Assembly (NCBI GenBank): GCA_964547105.1
Contig: CAZJLO010000001.1
Location: 1 to 64,000, forward strand
DNA length: 64,000 nt
Direction of reading: 5' to 3'
Origin: RXOA01 sp964547105
GTDB taxonomy: Bacteria > Bipolaricaulota > Bipolaricaulia > UBA7950 > UBA9294
Shown here: positions 34,313-41,295 of the stretch, one piece after another
Layout: every line of letters starts with the position of its first letter
How positions within the stretch are numbered: position 1 is the stretch's first letter
Made by a program: the position numbers and the translations under genes
Notes under the pieces: generated by a model
Told to the model about the DNA's origin: nothing
Database searches by the model: none
The model's input: the letters and a program-made list of their open reading frames with translations, nothing else

Positions 34313-34996
34313 GTGCCCGACAACAATCTGATCTCCAAGAAAGATGTCCTCGCACGGATGGGAATTTCCTACGGCCAGCTGTACCGCTGGAAACGAAAGG
34401 GTCTCATCCCCGACAGTTGGTTTATCCGGCGATCGACATTCACCGGGCAAGAAACGTTCTTCCCCAAGGATCGGATCCTCGAAAGGATCGAACAGATCCT
34501 CAGGATGAAGGAAGATCATGCCCTGGACGAGCTTGCTCAGGTCATTCACCAGACAATCGGGGACTCAATGCAGATCAACCCAAGCAGCCTTGCTAGCCTT
34601 GGATGGGTGGATGACGACTTGGCCGATCTGTGTGGACTTGATGGGAAAGATCTACAAGCGAATGTCTCTGTACATGAGCTACTCTGCCTTTCCGTACTTC
34701 GTAGGCTTCGCCGGCAGAACCACGTCACCCGGGAGGAGCTGTCGCTTGTTCGCCGCACTCTGGACAGAGCAAGCATGGACGGCGGTGGCTTGATTGACCG
34801 GCTGGCACAGGAATCGGTAATCCTGTGCGTGTTGCGCAAGCGACTGACGGCGGCCGGAATCTCGGCCGAGATCAGTCTGGCCGCGATCGTGTCCGAATCG
34901 GCGATCTTCGACCCCGAACTCGAAGTCATCGATTCGGTCAATCTTGCCGAAACACTCAATCGGCTTAAGCTGGAACTGGCGGAGGAGGAAGTATGA
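34313..34996 (+). CDS. YhbD-like (DUF4004) MerR-type helix-turn-helix protein
   Basis: About 227 residues. The GTG at 34313 lies 10 bases after a GGAGGT ribosome site (34297-34302); GTG 34307 and ATG 34295 are in-frame alternatives. Residues 5-65, 'LISKKDVLARMGISYGQLYRWKRKGLIP' then 'WFIRRSTFTGQETFFPKDRILERIEQI', form a MerR-like winged helix and match Bacillus YhbD/DUF4004. The remaining 150 residues are helical. As in Bacillus yhbD-yhbE-yhbF, a bactofilin-type gene follows, here by an ATGA overlap. It probably regulates or partners with the bactofilin. Confidence 0.82.
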   Translation: MPDNNLISKKDVLARMGISYGQLYRWKRKGLIPDSWFIRRSTFTGQETFFPKDRILERIEQILRMKEDHALDELAQVIHQTIGDSMQINPSSLASLGWVDDDLADLCGLDGKDLQANVSVHELLCLSVLRRLRRQNHVTREELSLVRRTLDRASMDGGGLIDRLAQESVILCVLRKRLTAAGISAEISLAAIVSESAIFDPELEVIDSVNLAETLNRLKLELAEEEV

Positions 34997-35757
34997 GCGG
35001 GAACGCGAACGATAGCGATCAGGACAAGAGAGGTTCAGCAAGCATCTCCGGAGCCGGTACCATCGGTGGCGGAACCTACGAACGCGTCTCCATTTCCGGG
35101 AGCGGCAAGATCACCGGAGATATCACGGCGGACGAGATCAAGATCTCGGGCTCGGGAAAGATCGCCGGCCTTGCTCGAGTTATCCGCGTGTCCACATCGG
35201 GCGCCGCTGTTTTCGAAGCGGGCATCATCGCCGATGAGATGAGGATTAGTGGAAGTGCTCGCTCTCATGGGACAACCGAGATCAAGGAACTCAAGTGCTC
35301 CGGGGTGTTCAAGACGGACGGATCGCTTACATCGGAGTACATCAAGATCAGTGGGAGCCTCGCCGTAGACGGCGACGTCGCGTCGGAGATCTACAAGACC
35401 ACCGGCGCGTTTCGCATTGGAGGATTGCTGTCTGCAGATCACATTGAGATCAATCTTGCCGGTCGCTGCGAAGCTCGGGAGATCGGCGGCGAACGGATCG
35501 AGGTCCGACGCGGGGGATGGCACCAGAAAGGGTTGATTCTTGATGGGCTCATCCGGATTTTTACCGGAAGCACCACGTCTCGTCTGCGGAGCGCCCTGAT
35601 CGAGGGCGACACGATTCATCTCGAGGATACCGAGGCGGACGTCGTTCGAGGGAAGCGCATCTGCATAGGCCCCGGCTGCAACATCAAGACCGTGGAGTAC
35701 TCCGAGGAGCTGTCCGTGGATGAAGACGCAGAGGTCGGCAGCAAGAAGAAGGTGTAA
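34993..35757 (+). CDS. Bactofilin-like polymer-forming protein (YhbE/YhbF type)
   Basis: A 254-residue protein built of short beta-helix repeats: 'SISGAGTIGGGTYERVSISGSGKITGDITADEIKISGSGKIAG' and 'YIKISGSLAVDGDVASEIYKTTGAF', with Gly turns about every 10-12 residues. Such right-handed beta-helices polymerise into cytoskeletal filaments without nucleotide. The C-terminal third (about 160-250) departs from the repeat. ATGA overlap with the YhbD-like gene indicates coupled synthesis. It converges on lpdA, with a weak shared hairpin between. Confidence 0.85.
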   Translation: MSGNANDSDQDKRGSASISGAGTIGGGTYERVSISGSGKITGDITADEIKISGSGKIAGLARVIRVSTSGAAVFEAGIIADEMRISGSARSHGTTEIKELKCSGVFKTDGSLTSEYIKISGSLAVDGDVASEIYKTTGAFRIGGLLSADHIEINLAGRCEAREIGGERIEVRRGGWHQKGLILDGLIRIFTGSTTSRLRSALIEGDTIHLEDTEADVVRGKRICIGPGCNIKTVEYSEELSVDEDAEVGSKKKV

Positions 35758-35802
35758 GCAGAACGTGAATTCCCTGCTCAAGTAACACTTCGATGATTGG
35801 AG

Positions 35803-35840
35803 CCGGCGTTGGCGGACAATTCGGAGAACGCCAACCCCGG
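35803..35840. terminator. Inverted repeat between the bactofilin gene and lpdA
   Basis: CCGGCGTTGGCG (35803-35814) and CGCCAACCCCGG (35829-35840) pair over 12 positions with one mismatch around a 14-base loop. It lies between convergent stop codons and could serve both. No T tract is visible. Confidence 0.4.
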
Positions 35841-35852
35841 CTTCCCGGCTTC

Positions 35853-37247
35853 CTAGCGGTTGATCGCGTGGATTGCCCGTCCAAGAGCCGCTTCAGCCGC
35901 TTCCTTGATCCCTTCCGGCAACGTTGGATGTGCTTGGATGGACTCCGCCAATGCTTCGACCGTCATTCGATGTTGCACGGCGACTGCCGCAACCGCAATC
36001 AGCGTCGACGCTTCGGCACCAAGAATCTGACAGCCGACCAACGTTCCCGACGAGACTTCGGCAACGACTTCAAACAGCCCCGTGGTTTCCTCCATTGCAA
36101 CGGCCTTCCCCAGGGCCGCGTACGGGAATCGCCCGACACGCACGTCAAGACCTCGTGCGCGGGCCGTCGCTTCCGACATGCCAACGGTACCGAGTTCCGG
36201 ATCGGTGAACACCGCCTGCGGGATGGTCTGGTAGTCGATCCCACAGAGCAAAGCCTCGTCTGTCTGATCCAGGTGCTCAGCGACAAAGATGCCCTCGGCG
36301 GAAGCCTTGTGGGCGAGTTGCGGGCCGGGGACAAGATCCCCGATGGCGTAGATTCCATCGGCCGTGGTCTGAAGCGCCGCATCTACCTTGACAAATCCCC
36401 GTTCATCCAATTCGATTCCCGCATCCTGTAGAGGAAGCTCACGCGAATTCGGGCGCCGGCCTACGGCCACGAGCACCCGATCGACTTCGATGACCTCACC
36501 GCCCTGCGTTGTCACCCGGCATGCGGCACCGTCTTCCTCAAGGCTGGCGGCAGCATCACCAAGACGCAGCGTAATCCCTTCGCCCTGAATCGCCCGTTGA
36601 AGCTGCGACCGGACCCTGCGCCCAAGATCCATCGTCGGCAGAATCTCCTGGGCCATCTCGAGAACGGTCACGTCACTGCCCAATCGCCTGTAGATCGTCG
36701 CTAATTCCAGGCCGACAACCCCGGCCCCGACCACAAGAAGCGTGGATGGGATCTCTTCCACGCGAAGGGCGTCGCTGGATGACCAGACCGCTGGTGAGGA
36801 GAACGGGAACCCCGGGATCTGAACAGGGCTGGAGCCGGTCGCAATCACAACGTGGGAACATGAGATTCGCTGTTGCGACGCAAGCGCAATGCTCCCCGAT
36901 GCCAGTCCAACAACCTCGTCATGAATCACGGTAACACCGTTTTTCTTGAGCAATTGACCGATCCCCGTCACGAGGGTATCCACCACGCGATCTTTCCACG
37001 TTGCCAGTTCGCCGCGATCGATGTGAAGCCCATCTACATGAATGCCCATGATTTCTGCGGTTCGAATCCTCTCCAACTGCTTGGTCGCCTGACACAAAGC
37101 CTTCGTTGGAATGCAGCCCCAGTTGAGACAAACTCCGCCAACTCGGTCTCGCTCCACAAGCGCGACCCGCTTGCCACGTTGGGCCATGCGGATCGCTGCG
37201 ACATATCCTCCGGGGCCCGCTCCAACAACAACGACGTCATATTCCAT
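35853..37247 (-). CDS. lpdA: Dihydrolipoyl dehydrogenase
   Basis: A 464-residue FAD disulfide oxidoreductase, the E3 of 2-oxo acid dehydrogenase or glycine-cleavage complexes. FAD-binding 'VVVGAGPGGYVAAIRMAQ' at the start, redox disulfide GGVCLNWGCIPTKAL (Cys pair five apart) near residue 38, NAD-binding 'VVGAGVVGLELATIY' near 173, 'YAIGDLVPGPQLAHKASAEG' near 300 and the C-terminal His-Glu pair in HPTLPE near 445. AGGAGGAACTGAAG precedes the ATG. No E1, E2 or glycine-cleavage gene is adjacent, so its partner complex lies elsewhere. Confidence 0.96.
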   Translation of the reverse strand: MEYDVVVVGAGPGGYVAAIRMAQRGKRVALVERDRVGGVCLNWGCIPTKALCQATKQLERIRTAEIMGIHVDGLHIDRGELATWKDRVVDTLVTGIGQLLKKNGVTVIHDEVVGLASGSIALASQQRISCSHVVIATGSSPVQIPGFPFSSPAVWSSSDALRVEEIPSTLLVVGAGVVGLELATIYRRLGSDVTVLEMAQEILPTMDLGRRVRSQLQRAIQGEGITLRLGDAAASLEEDGAACRVTTQGGEVIEVDRVLVAVGRRPNSRELPLQDAGIELDERGFVKVDAALQTTADGIYAIGDLVPGPQLAHKASAEGIFVAEHLDQTDEALLCGIDYQTIPQAVFTDPELGTVGMSEATARARGLDVRVGRFPYAALGKAVAMEETTGLFEVVAEVSSGTLVGCQILGAEASTLIAVAAVAVQHRMTVEALAESIQAHPTLPEGIKEAAEAALGRAIHAINR

Positions 37248-37338
37248 CTTCAGTTCCTCCTGCTTTTGTGAACCTTATCGCTGCTCCGCGGTGAGCTCAA
37301 CTACGTGGATGGCTGTCTACGATCCTCAAGCTGGTGGC

Positions 37339-37344
37339 ATAATA
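37339..37344 (+). promoter_or_regulatory. Possible -10 box upstream of the c-di-GMP riboswitch
   Basis: CATAAT at 37339-37344 matches five of six -10 positions and lies about 47 bases before the aptamer. A TGTCTA at 37314-37319 is a poor -35. This would give a leader long enough to hold the riboswitch. Confidence 0.35.
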
Positions 37345-37390
37345 CATACAACTTGATACGGATAGAATCTCGCTCCCAGAGATAGATCCC

Positions 37391-37464
37391 ATCCGTCAAA
37401 GGCAAACCCTTCGTAAGGAGGCGACGCAAAGCCACGGGCCCTACGGGGTAGCCGGGTTGCCGAA
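37391..37464 (+). ncRNA. Cyclic di-GMP-I (GEMM-I) riboswitch
   Basis: The conserved core is clear: AAAGGCAAACC at 37398-37408, GACGCAAAGCCACGGG at 37423-37438, and GTAGCCGGGTTGCCG at 37448-37462. These are the two strands that form the c-di-GMP pocket and the tetraloop-receptor arms of the GEMM-I class; the second arm is short. The aptamer ends one base before the ATG of the subtilase gene at 37466. No separate terminator or anti-Shine-Dalgarno hairpin fits between, so ligand binding would directly hide or expose the start region. It implies that the organism uses c-di-GMP to control an exported protease. Confidence 0.92.
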
Positions 37465-37465
37465 C

Positions 37466-38542
37466 ATGCGAACGAGAACCAGAACTCTCTTGACGATCCT
37501 CGGAATTCTCGCGATCGCTCTTGTTGCCGTCTTTGGATCGCCTCCAGACAACGCCGTTCATGACATCGCTGGAGCGGGTGGCGCCTCGAATGCATCCGCC
37601 GCGATCATCGATGCTTCCGCCGTCTCCTGGTCGATCGAACGCGTCGGTGCTCCAGCCGCATGGAGCATCACCACAGGCTCTTCCGAGATCGTCGTCGCGG
37701 TCATCGATAGCGGGATCGACGCTACGCTTCCGGATTTGGCCGGCTGTCTGTGGACAAACAGTGATGAGATCGCCGGGAATGGCATTGATGATGACGGCAA
37801 CGGGTACATTGATGATCTCCATGGCTGGGACTTCCGTGACAACGACGCCACTTCTCTCAGCGGAACGGCGATCCATTGGCACGGGACATTCGTTGCGGGC
37901 CTGATCGTCGCTCAACCCGATTCCAATGAAGCAACCGGGGTCGCGCCGGATGTTCGGGTGATGGACCTTCGATTCCTTGACACGCGGAATCAGTTCTACG
38001 GACGAGACTGGGAGATGTTCGCCGAGGCTATTGACTACGCGGTCGACAACGATGCCGACATCATCAATCTAAGCATCTACTGCAACGGTACTCCTCCAGC
38101 GGTACTGGAACGGGCCATCCGCCGCGCTGATCAGGCCGGGGTACTCGTCGTCGGGATCGCCGGCAACAACGGAAGCAACACGGTCTGCTATCCTGGGTCC
38201 TATTCGTCGGTAATCGCCGTGTCGGCAACAGACCAGGACGATCACCTTGCTTCGTTCAGCAACTACGGGACTCAGGTGGCCGTTTGTGCACCGGGTGATT
38301 CCGTGATTTCATTGTATCCGGGCGGCGAGATCGCCGAAGGATCGGGGACATCCTTTGCCGCACCTCATGTCAGTGCTGCGCTTGCTCTGATCCTCTCGCA
38401 AAACGGCCTTCTCTCTCCGGAAGAAGCACTTGCCCATCTCGTCGATTCCGCAACCGATCTTGGCGCGTCGGGACCGGATGATGAATATGGCAGCGGGCTG
38501 ATCAACGCAGGGCCAGCCGTCGCATCGGCCGGTTCCGGCTAG
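37466..38542 (+). CDS. Exported subtilisin-like serine protease (S8 family)
   Basis: A 358-residue protease with a signal peptide (residues 1-24, TLLTILGILAIALVAVFG). The catalytic triad is Asp in VAVIDSGID near residue 78, His in HWHGTFVAG near 139, and Ser in GTSFAAPH near 299. The oxyanion Asn is in GIAGNNGSN near 234. There is no long propeptide, only about 40 residues before the core. It starts immediately after the c-di-GMP riboswitch. A TTG three codons upstream overlaps the aptamer and is less likely. It may shed surface proteins or biofilm matrix. Confidence 0.92.
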   Translation: MRTRTRTLLTILGILAIALVAVFGSPPDNAVHDIAGAGGASNASAAIIDASAVSWSIERVGAPAAWSITTGSSEIVVAVIDSGIDATLPDLAGCLWTNSDEIAGNGIDDDGNGYIDDLHGWDFRDNDATSLSGTAIHWHGTFVAGLIVAQPDSNEATGVAPDVRVMDLRFLDTRNQFYGRDWEMFAEAIDYAVDNDADIINLSIYCNGTPPAVLERAIRRADQAGVLVVGIAGNNGSNTVCYPGSYSSVIAVSATDQDDHLASFSNYGTQVAVCAPGDSVISLYPGGEIAEGSGTSFAAPHVSAALALILSQNGLLSPEEALAHLVDSATDLGASGPDDEYGSGLINAGPAVASAGSG

Positions 38543-38553
38543 CCCGGGACCGT
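38531..38553 (+). terminator. Hairpin overlapping the subtilase stop codon
   Basis: CGGTTCCGG (38531-38539) and a C-CCGGGACCG arm just after the stop pair over nine positions with one wobble. There is no T tract after it, so the terminator call is weak. Confidence 0.35.
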
Positions 38554-38947
38554 AGCAGCGAAGAAGACCGTCTCCAATACCAACGATTCTGTCCAGGTCG
38601 GTGTCCAACCCCAGGAGCGGCGGCAATGCCTCCTTTGGCTCGAGGGTTTCCTTCCAAGCACGATATGGATTCGGTGGCGTGGCGACATCTCCGGTTTCCC
38701 ACCTGCTGCTTCCCACCGCGTCGAGGTCGACAGAACGCCGTGGCGGTTGGGCGGCTTGGCGATTCGAAGGTCGCATCCACTTCCATGGCCAGCATCCTCC
38801 ACAAAGAAGCGGGTTGATCGCCGTGGATGAATCCCGACCCAATACCGCCCCCCCCGGGGGGGGCGAAGTAAGCTTGTTGCGGCTGCCGCAAGCCATGTGG
38901 CTTGTCGCCCTTTTCCAGGCGGTTGCCGAATCCGGCGCGTGGGCGTA
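38543..38947. other. Non-coding stretch between the subtilase and antiporter genes
   Basis: About 400 bases. Overlapping frames on both strands carry no motif and no ribosome site. It contains the C8G8 palindrome at 38846-38865 and merges into the antiporter leader hairpin. The region from about 38560 to 38840 holds nothing I can name. Confidence 0.6.
38846..38865. repeat. Perfect palindrome CG-C8-G8-CG
   Basis: Two bases CG, eight Cs, eight Gs and CG, a 20-base perfect palindrome with no loop, about 127 bases before the antiporter start. Homopolymer runs like this are error-prone in sequencing, so the exact length is uncertain. Confidence 0.8.
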
Positions 38948-38984
38948 CACTCCGGCGTCCTCCGCTAGAGGACGCCAAGGAGTG
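38948..38984 (+). promoter_or_regulatory. Leader hairpin that sequesters the antiporter Shine-Dalgarno
   Basis: CACTCC (38948-38953) pairs with GGAGTG (38979-38984), and GGCGTCCTC (38954-38962) pairs with GAGGACGCC (38968-38976), with loop CGCTA and a bulged AA at 38977-38978. All 15 pairs are perfect. The AAGGAG ribosome site (38977-38982) is in the closing stem, 9 bases before the TTG start. Opening this stem would turn translation on, as in cation-sensing leaders of antiporter genes such as the nhaA motifs. I cannot assign a riboswitch class by eye. Confidence 0.7.
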
Positions 38985-38991
38985 GGTATTC

Positions 38992-40221
38992 TTGAACGCA
39001 TTGCTAATCCTCGGGAGCACGGTGGTTGCCGGCTATTTCCTTGGAGAGTTGGCTGCCAAGCTCGGACTTCCGCGGGTTAGCGGGTACATCCTTGCCGGGC
39101 TGGCTCTCAATCCGAACCTGACAACATTCATTCCCAGCGCGTTTGTCGCTTCAACGGGAACGCTGACCAACCTGTCGCTCGCCGTGCTGACCTTTGCCGT
39201 GGGGGGGACGCTGGCATTCGCTTCGCTAAAGGAGCTTGGAAAGGGAATCCTGTTCCTGGCCCTCGGCGAATCCGAACTGTCGGCGCTTCTCGTAACCGGT
39301 GGCTTGATGATCACATTGCCGTTTTTCGTTCATCTCGACGGAACGTACCTGACGACGATCTTACCGCTTGCGCTTCTCCTCGGCGCACTCGCGTCACCTA
39401 CGGATCCGTCAGCCACGCTGGCCGTCATCCATCAGTACAAGGCGAAAGGGATCGTATCGTTCAGTATCATGGCATCCGCTGCGGTCGACGATGCATTGGG
39501 AATTCTCAATTTCAGTTTCGCTACGATGATCGCGGCGGTTCTTGTCGCACATACGGCCGGAGGTTTTGGCGCCTTCATCGAGCCATTCATCGCCATCTTC
39601 GGCGCGATCGGATTGGGGATGGCATGTGGACTGCTGTTCCATTTTGTCCCAAGAATTCTTCATGCCGAAGCCGACGGTCTGCTTCTGGTTCTGCTCGTCG
39701 GGTTGCTCGCGCTCGCCTATGGCCTTTCCACCGTATTCAAGCTTGACGAACTGCTGTCCACCATGGCGATGGGAGTCATGGTCGTGAACTTCGGCAGTCG
39801 CCGAGATCGCGTGTTCCACTTGCTTGAGGAATACGTAGAGCCGATAGTCTTCGTGCTGTTCTTCACGATCAGCGGGATGTTGCTCGATTTCCAGATCCTG
39901 TTTCGTTTCTTCCCCGTTGTCCTCATCTTCGTCCTGTTCCGGTCGCTGGGGAAGATCGGCGGAGCCTATCTCGGAGCCACGGTCGGACGTACGTCGCGCG
40001 AGGTCCGCCGCTACGCCGGGTGGGGACTCATTCCTCAAGGCGGTATCGTCATCGGGCTGGCGTTGGTATTACAGAGGAACCCTGCCTTCAACGATCTCAG
40101 TTCGATCCTGGTCAATGTGGTGATTGGCGCAACCGTGATCCATGAATTGGTCGGCCCGCTCACCGCCAAATTGGCGATCTTCAAGTCGGGGGAGATCGGC
40201 GGTGGAGCCAGCCCCTCTTGA
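38992..40221 (+). CDS. Cation/proton antiporter, CPA2 (KefB/NapA-like) family
   Basis: A 409-residue membrane protein with about 12-13 helices. TTG 38992 is chosen because AAGGAG lies 9 bases upstream and the first helix (LLILGSTVVAGYFLGELAAKLG) starts at once. The CPA2 signature is 'GLPRVSGYILAGLALNP', and the ion-binding pair is the unwound helix 'GALASPTDPSATLAVI' plus 'SAAVDDALGILNFSF', with the Asp-Asp typical of electrogenic Na+/H+ exchangers. There is no C-terminal TrkA-N domain. Its ribosome site lies in the hairpin at 38948-38984, so expression is probably controlled by ion or pH stress. Confidence 0.88.
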   Translation: MNALLILGSTVVAGYFLGELAAKLGLPRVSGYILAGLALNPNLTTFIPSAFVASTGTLTNLSLAVLTFAVGGTLAFASLKELGKGILFLALGESELSALLVTGGLMITLPFFVHLDGTYLTTILPLALLLGALASPTDPSATLAVIHQYKAKGIVSFSIMASAAVDDALGILNFSFATMIAAVLVAHTAGGFGAFIEPFIAIFGAIGLGMACGLLFHFVPRILHAEADGLLLVLLVGLLALAYGLSTVFKLDELLSTMAMGVMVVNFGSRRDRVFHLLEEYVEPIVFVLFFTISGMLLDFQILFRFFPVVLIFVLFRSLGKIGGAYLGATVGRTSREVRRYAGWGLIPQGGIVIGLALVLQRNPAFNDLSSILVNVVIGATVIHELVGPLTAKLAIFKSGEIGGGASPS

Positions 40222-40587
40222 GCCAGGACAGAATCCGCGTTCTGATGCTTGTGGAAGCTGCTATCCGGTTCATCCGAGGCCGCAGATGAACCCGGGATAG
40301 CGTCCTGTTTTCGCTTCGAATGGAGACGGTTAAGAAGTCCGTTCCAATCAGGAACATCACTCATCGGCTCCGCTCGAATCGCAGTACCCCTCGTGACAAA
40401 AGAAGACGCAGGAAGGCATGAGAACCTCCCTGCTGTCTTCTACCGGGTGGTGCTAGCTGTCTGTGAGGAAAATGTAACCTATGGCTTAGTTAAGAGGTGG
40501 GACTTGCGTCCATCCAACAGGGGATGAATGTCTTGCGCAGCCCACTGAGGAGTAAGAATCCGCAGTGGGCCACCACCGGGATCAAGT
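40222..40587. other. Intergenic region between the antiporter and racemase genes
   Basis: 366 bases between convergent genes without a supported ORF. It holds a minus-strand terminator-like hairpin (40398-40440) and an 8-base inverted repeat GCCCACTG/CAGTGGGC at 40540-40547 and 40563-40570 with a 15-base loop. The rest is unremarkable. Confidence 0.6.
40398..40440 (-). terminator. Probable terminator for the racemase/flavoprotein operon
   Basis: GAAGAC (40402-40407) and GTCTTC (40435-40440) close a stem that continues through CAGG/CCTG with a small bulge. On the minus strand the hairpin is followed by TTTT (complement of 40398-40401), as expected downstream of the racemase gene. Confidence 0.5.
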
Positions 40588-41295
40588 TCAGGCAGGCATT
40601 CGAGCCGATGCGAGAACGTGTGAGACAGTGGCTCGAGCAAGCACACTCATCGAATCGATCACTTCGGCTTCGACATCATCCGGGCGAACCAGAAGGGAAA
40701 CCTCGGTGCAACCAACGAGAATCGCATCGGCTCCACGATCAAGCATCATCCGCGCCACGGCGGCGACTTGTCGACGACCGATCAATGATCCTGCCTTGAC
40801 TCCGGCAATTGCATCCATGATCGCCTGGCATTGCTCGGGGTCGGGGACACAGAGACGTGGGCCCCCATCTCCGAACGCTTTCTCGTACAACTCGGACTGC
40901 AGCGCGCCATTCGTCGCAAGAACGCCCAACTCTCGTGGACTTGAGGCCGTATGGCGGATCACGTGAACGGTCTCTGCGATCATGTCGATGATCGGAATGG
41001 AGACGGCTTCTTGTAGCTCGTTGTACCAAGCGTGCGCCGTGTTGCAGGGCATGGCAAGACACGTCGCTCCAGCGGATTCAAGACGACGGGCAACCACGAT
41101 AAGCCGGGCAAGAGGGCTCTCGCCGCACCCGATCAGCGCATCCTGTCGACTCGGGATCGATGGATCGCTGTCAATCAGAACGTGGAGGTGCTCGTCGTCG
41201 CCACGAGCCGGCGTCATCGCTACGAGCCGGCGGTAGAACTCCGCCGTGGCTTGTGGTCCCATCCCGCCGATGACCCCTACCGTCGGCTGCTTCAC
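40588..41295 (-). CDS. Aspartate/glutamate racemase family protein
   Basis: A 235-residue cofactor-independent racemase. 'VGVIGGMGPQATAEFY' at the N-terminus and the two catalytic Cys motifs, AMPCNTAHAW near residue 83 and LVGCTEVSLL near 195, place it with the YgeA/RacX Asp/Glu racemases rather than MurI. It would interconvert L- and D-aspartate, glutamate or another amino acid. Its ATG overlaps the stop of the 1107-residue flavoprotein gene (ATGA), an unusual operon partner for an electron-transfer complex. Confidence 0.92.
   Translation of the reverse strand: MKQPTVGVIGGMGPQATAEFYRRLVAMTPARGDDEHLHVLIDSDPSIPSRQDALIGCGESPLARLIVVARRLESAGATCLAMPCNTAHAWYNELQEAVSIPIIDMIAETVHVIRHTASSPRELGVLATNGALQSELYEKAFGDGGPRLCVPDPEQCQAIMDAIAGVKAGSLIGRRQVAAVARMMLDRGADAILVGCTEVSLLVRPDDVEAEVIDSMSVLARATVSHVLASARMPA

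Noticed and set aside
38309..39001. 230-codon minus-strand frame opposite the end of the subtilase gene
   Set aside because: It is antisense to the conserved catalytic Ser region of the protease and shows no motif or start signal.
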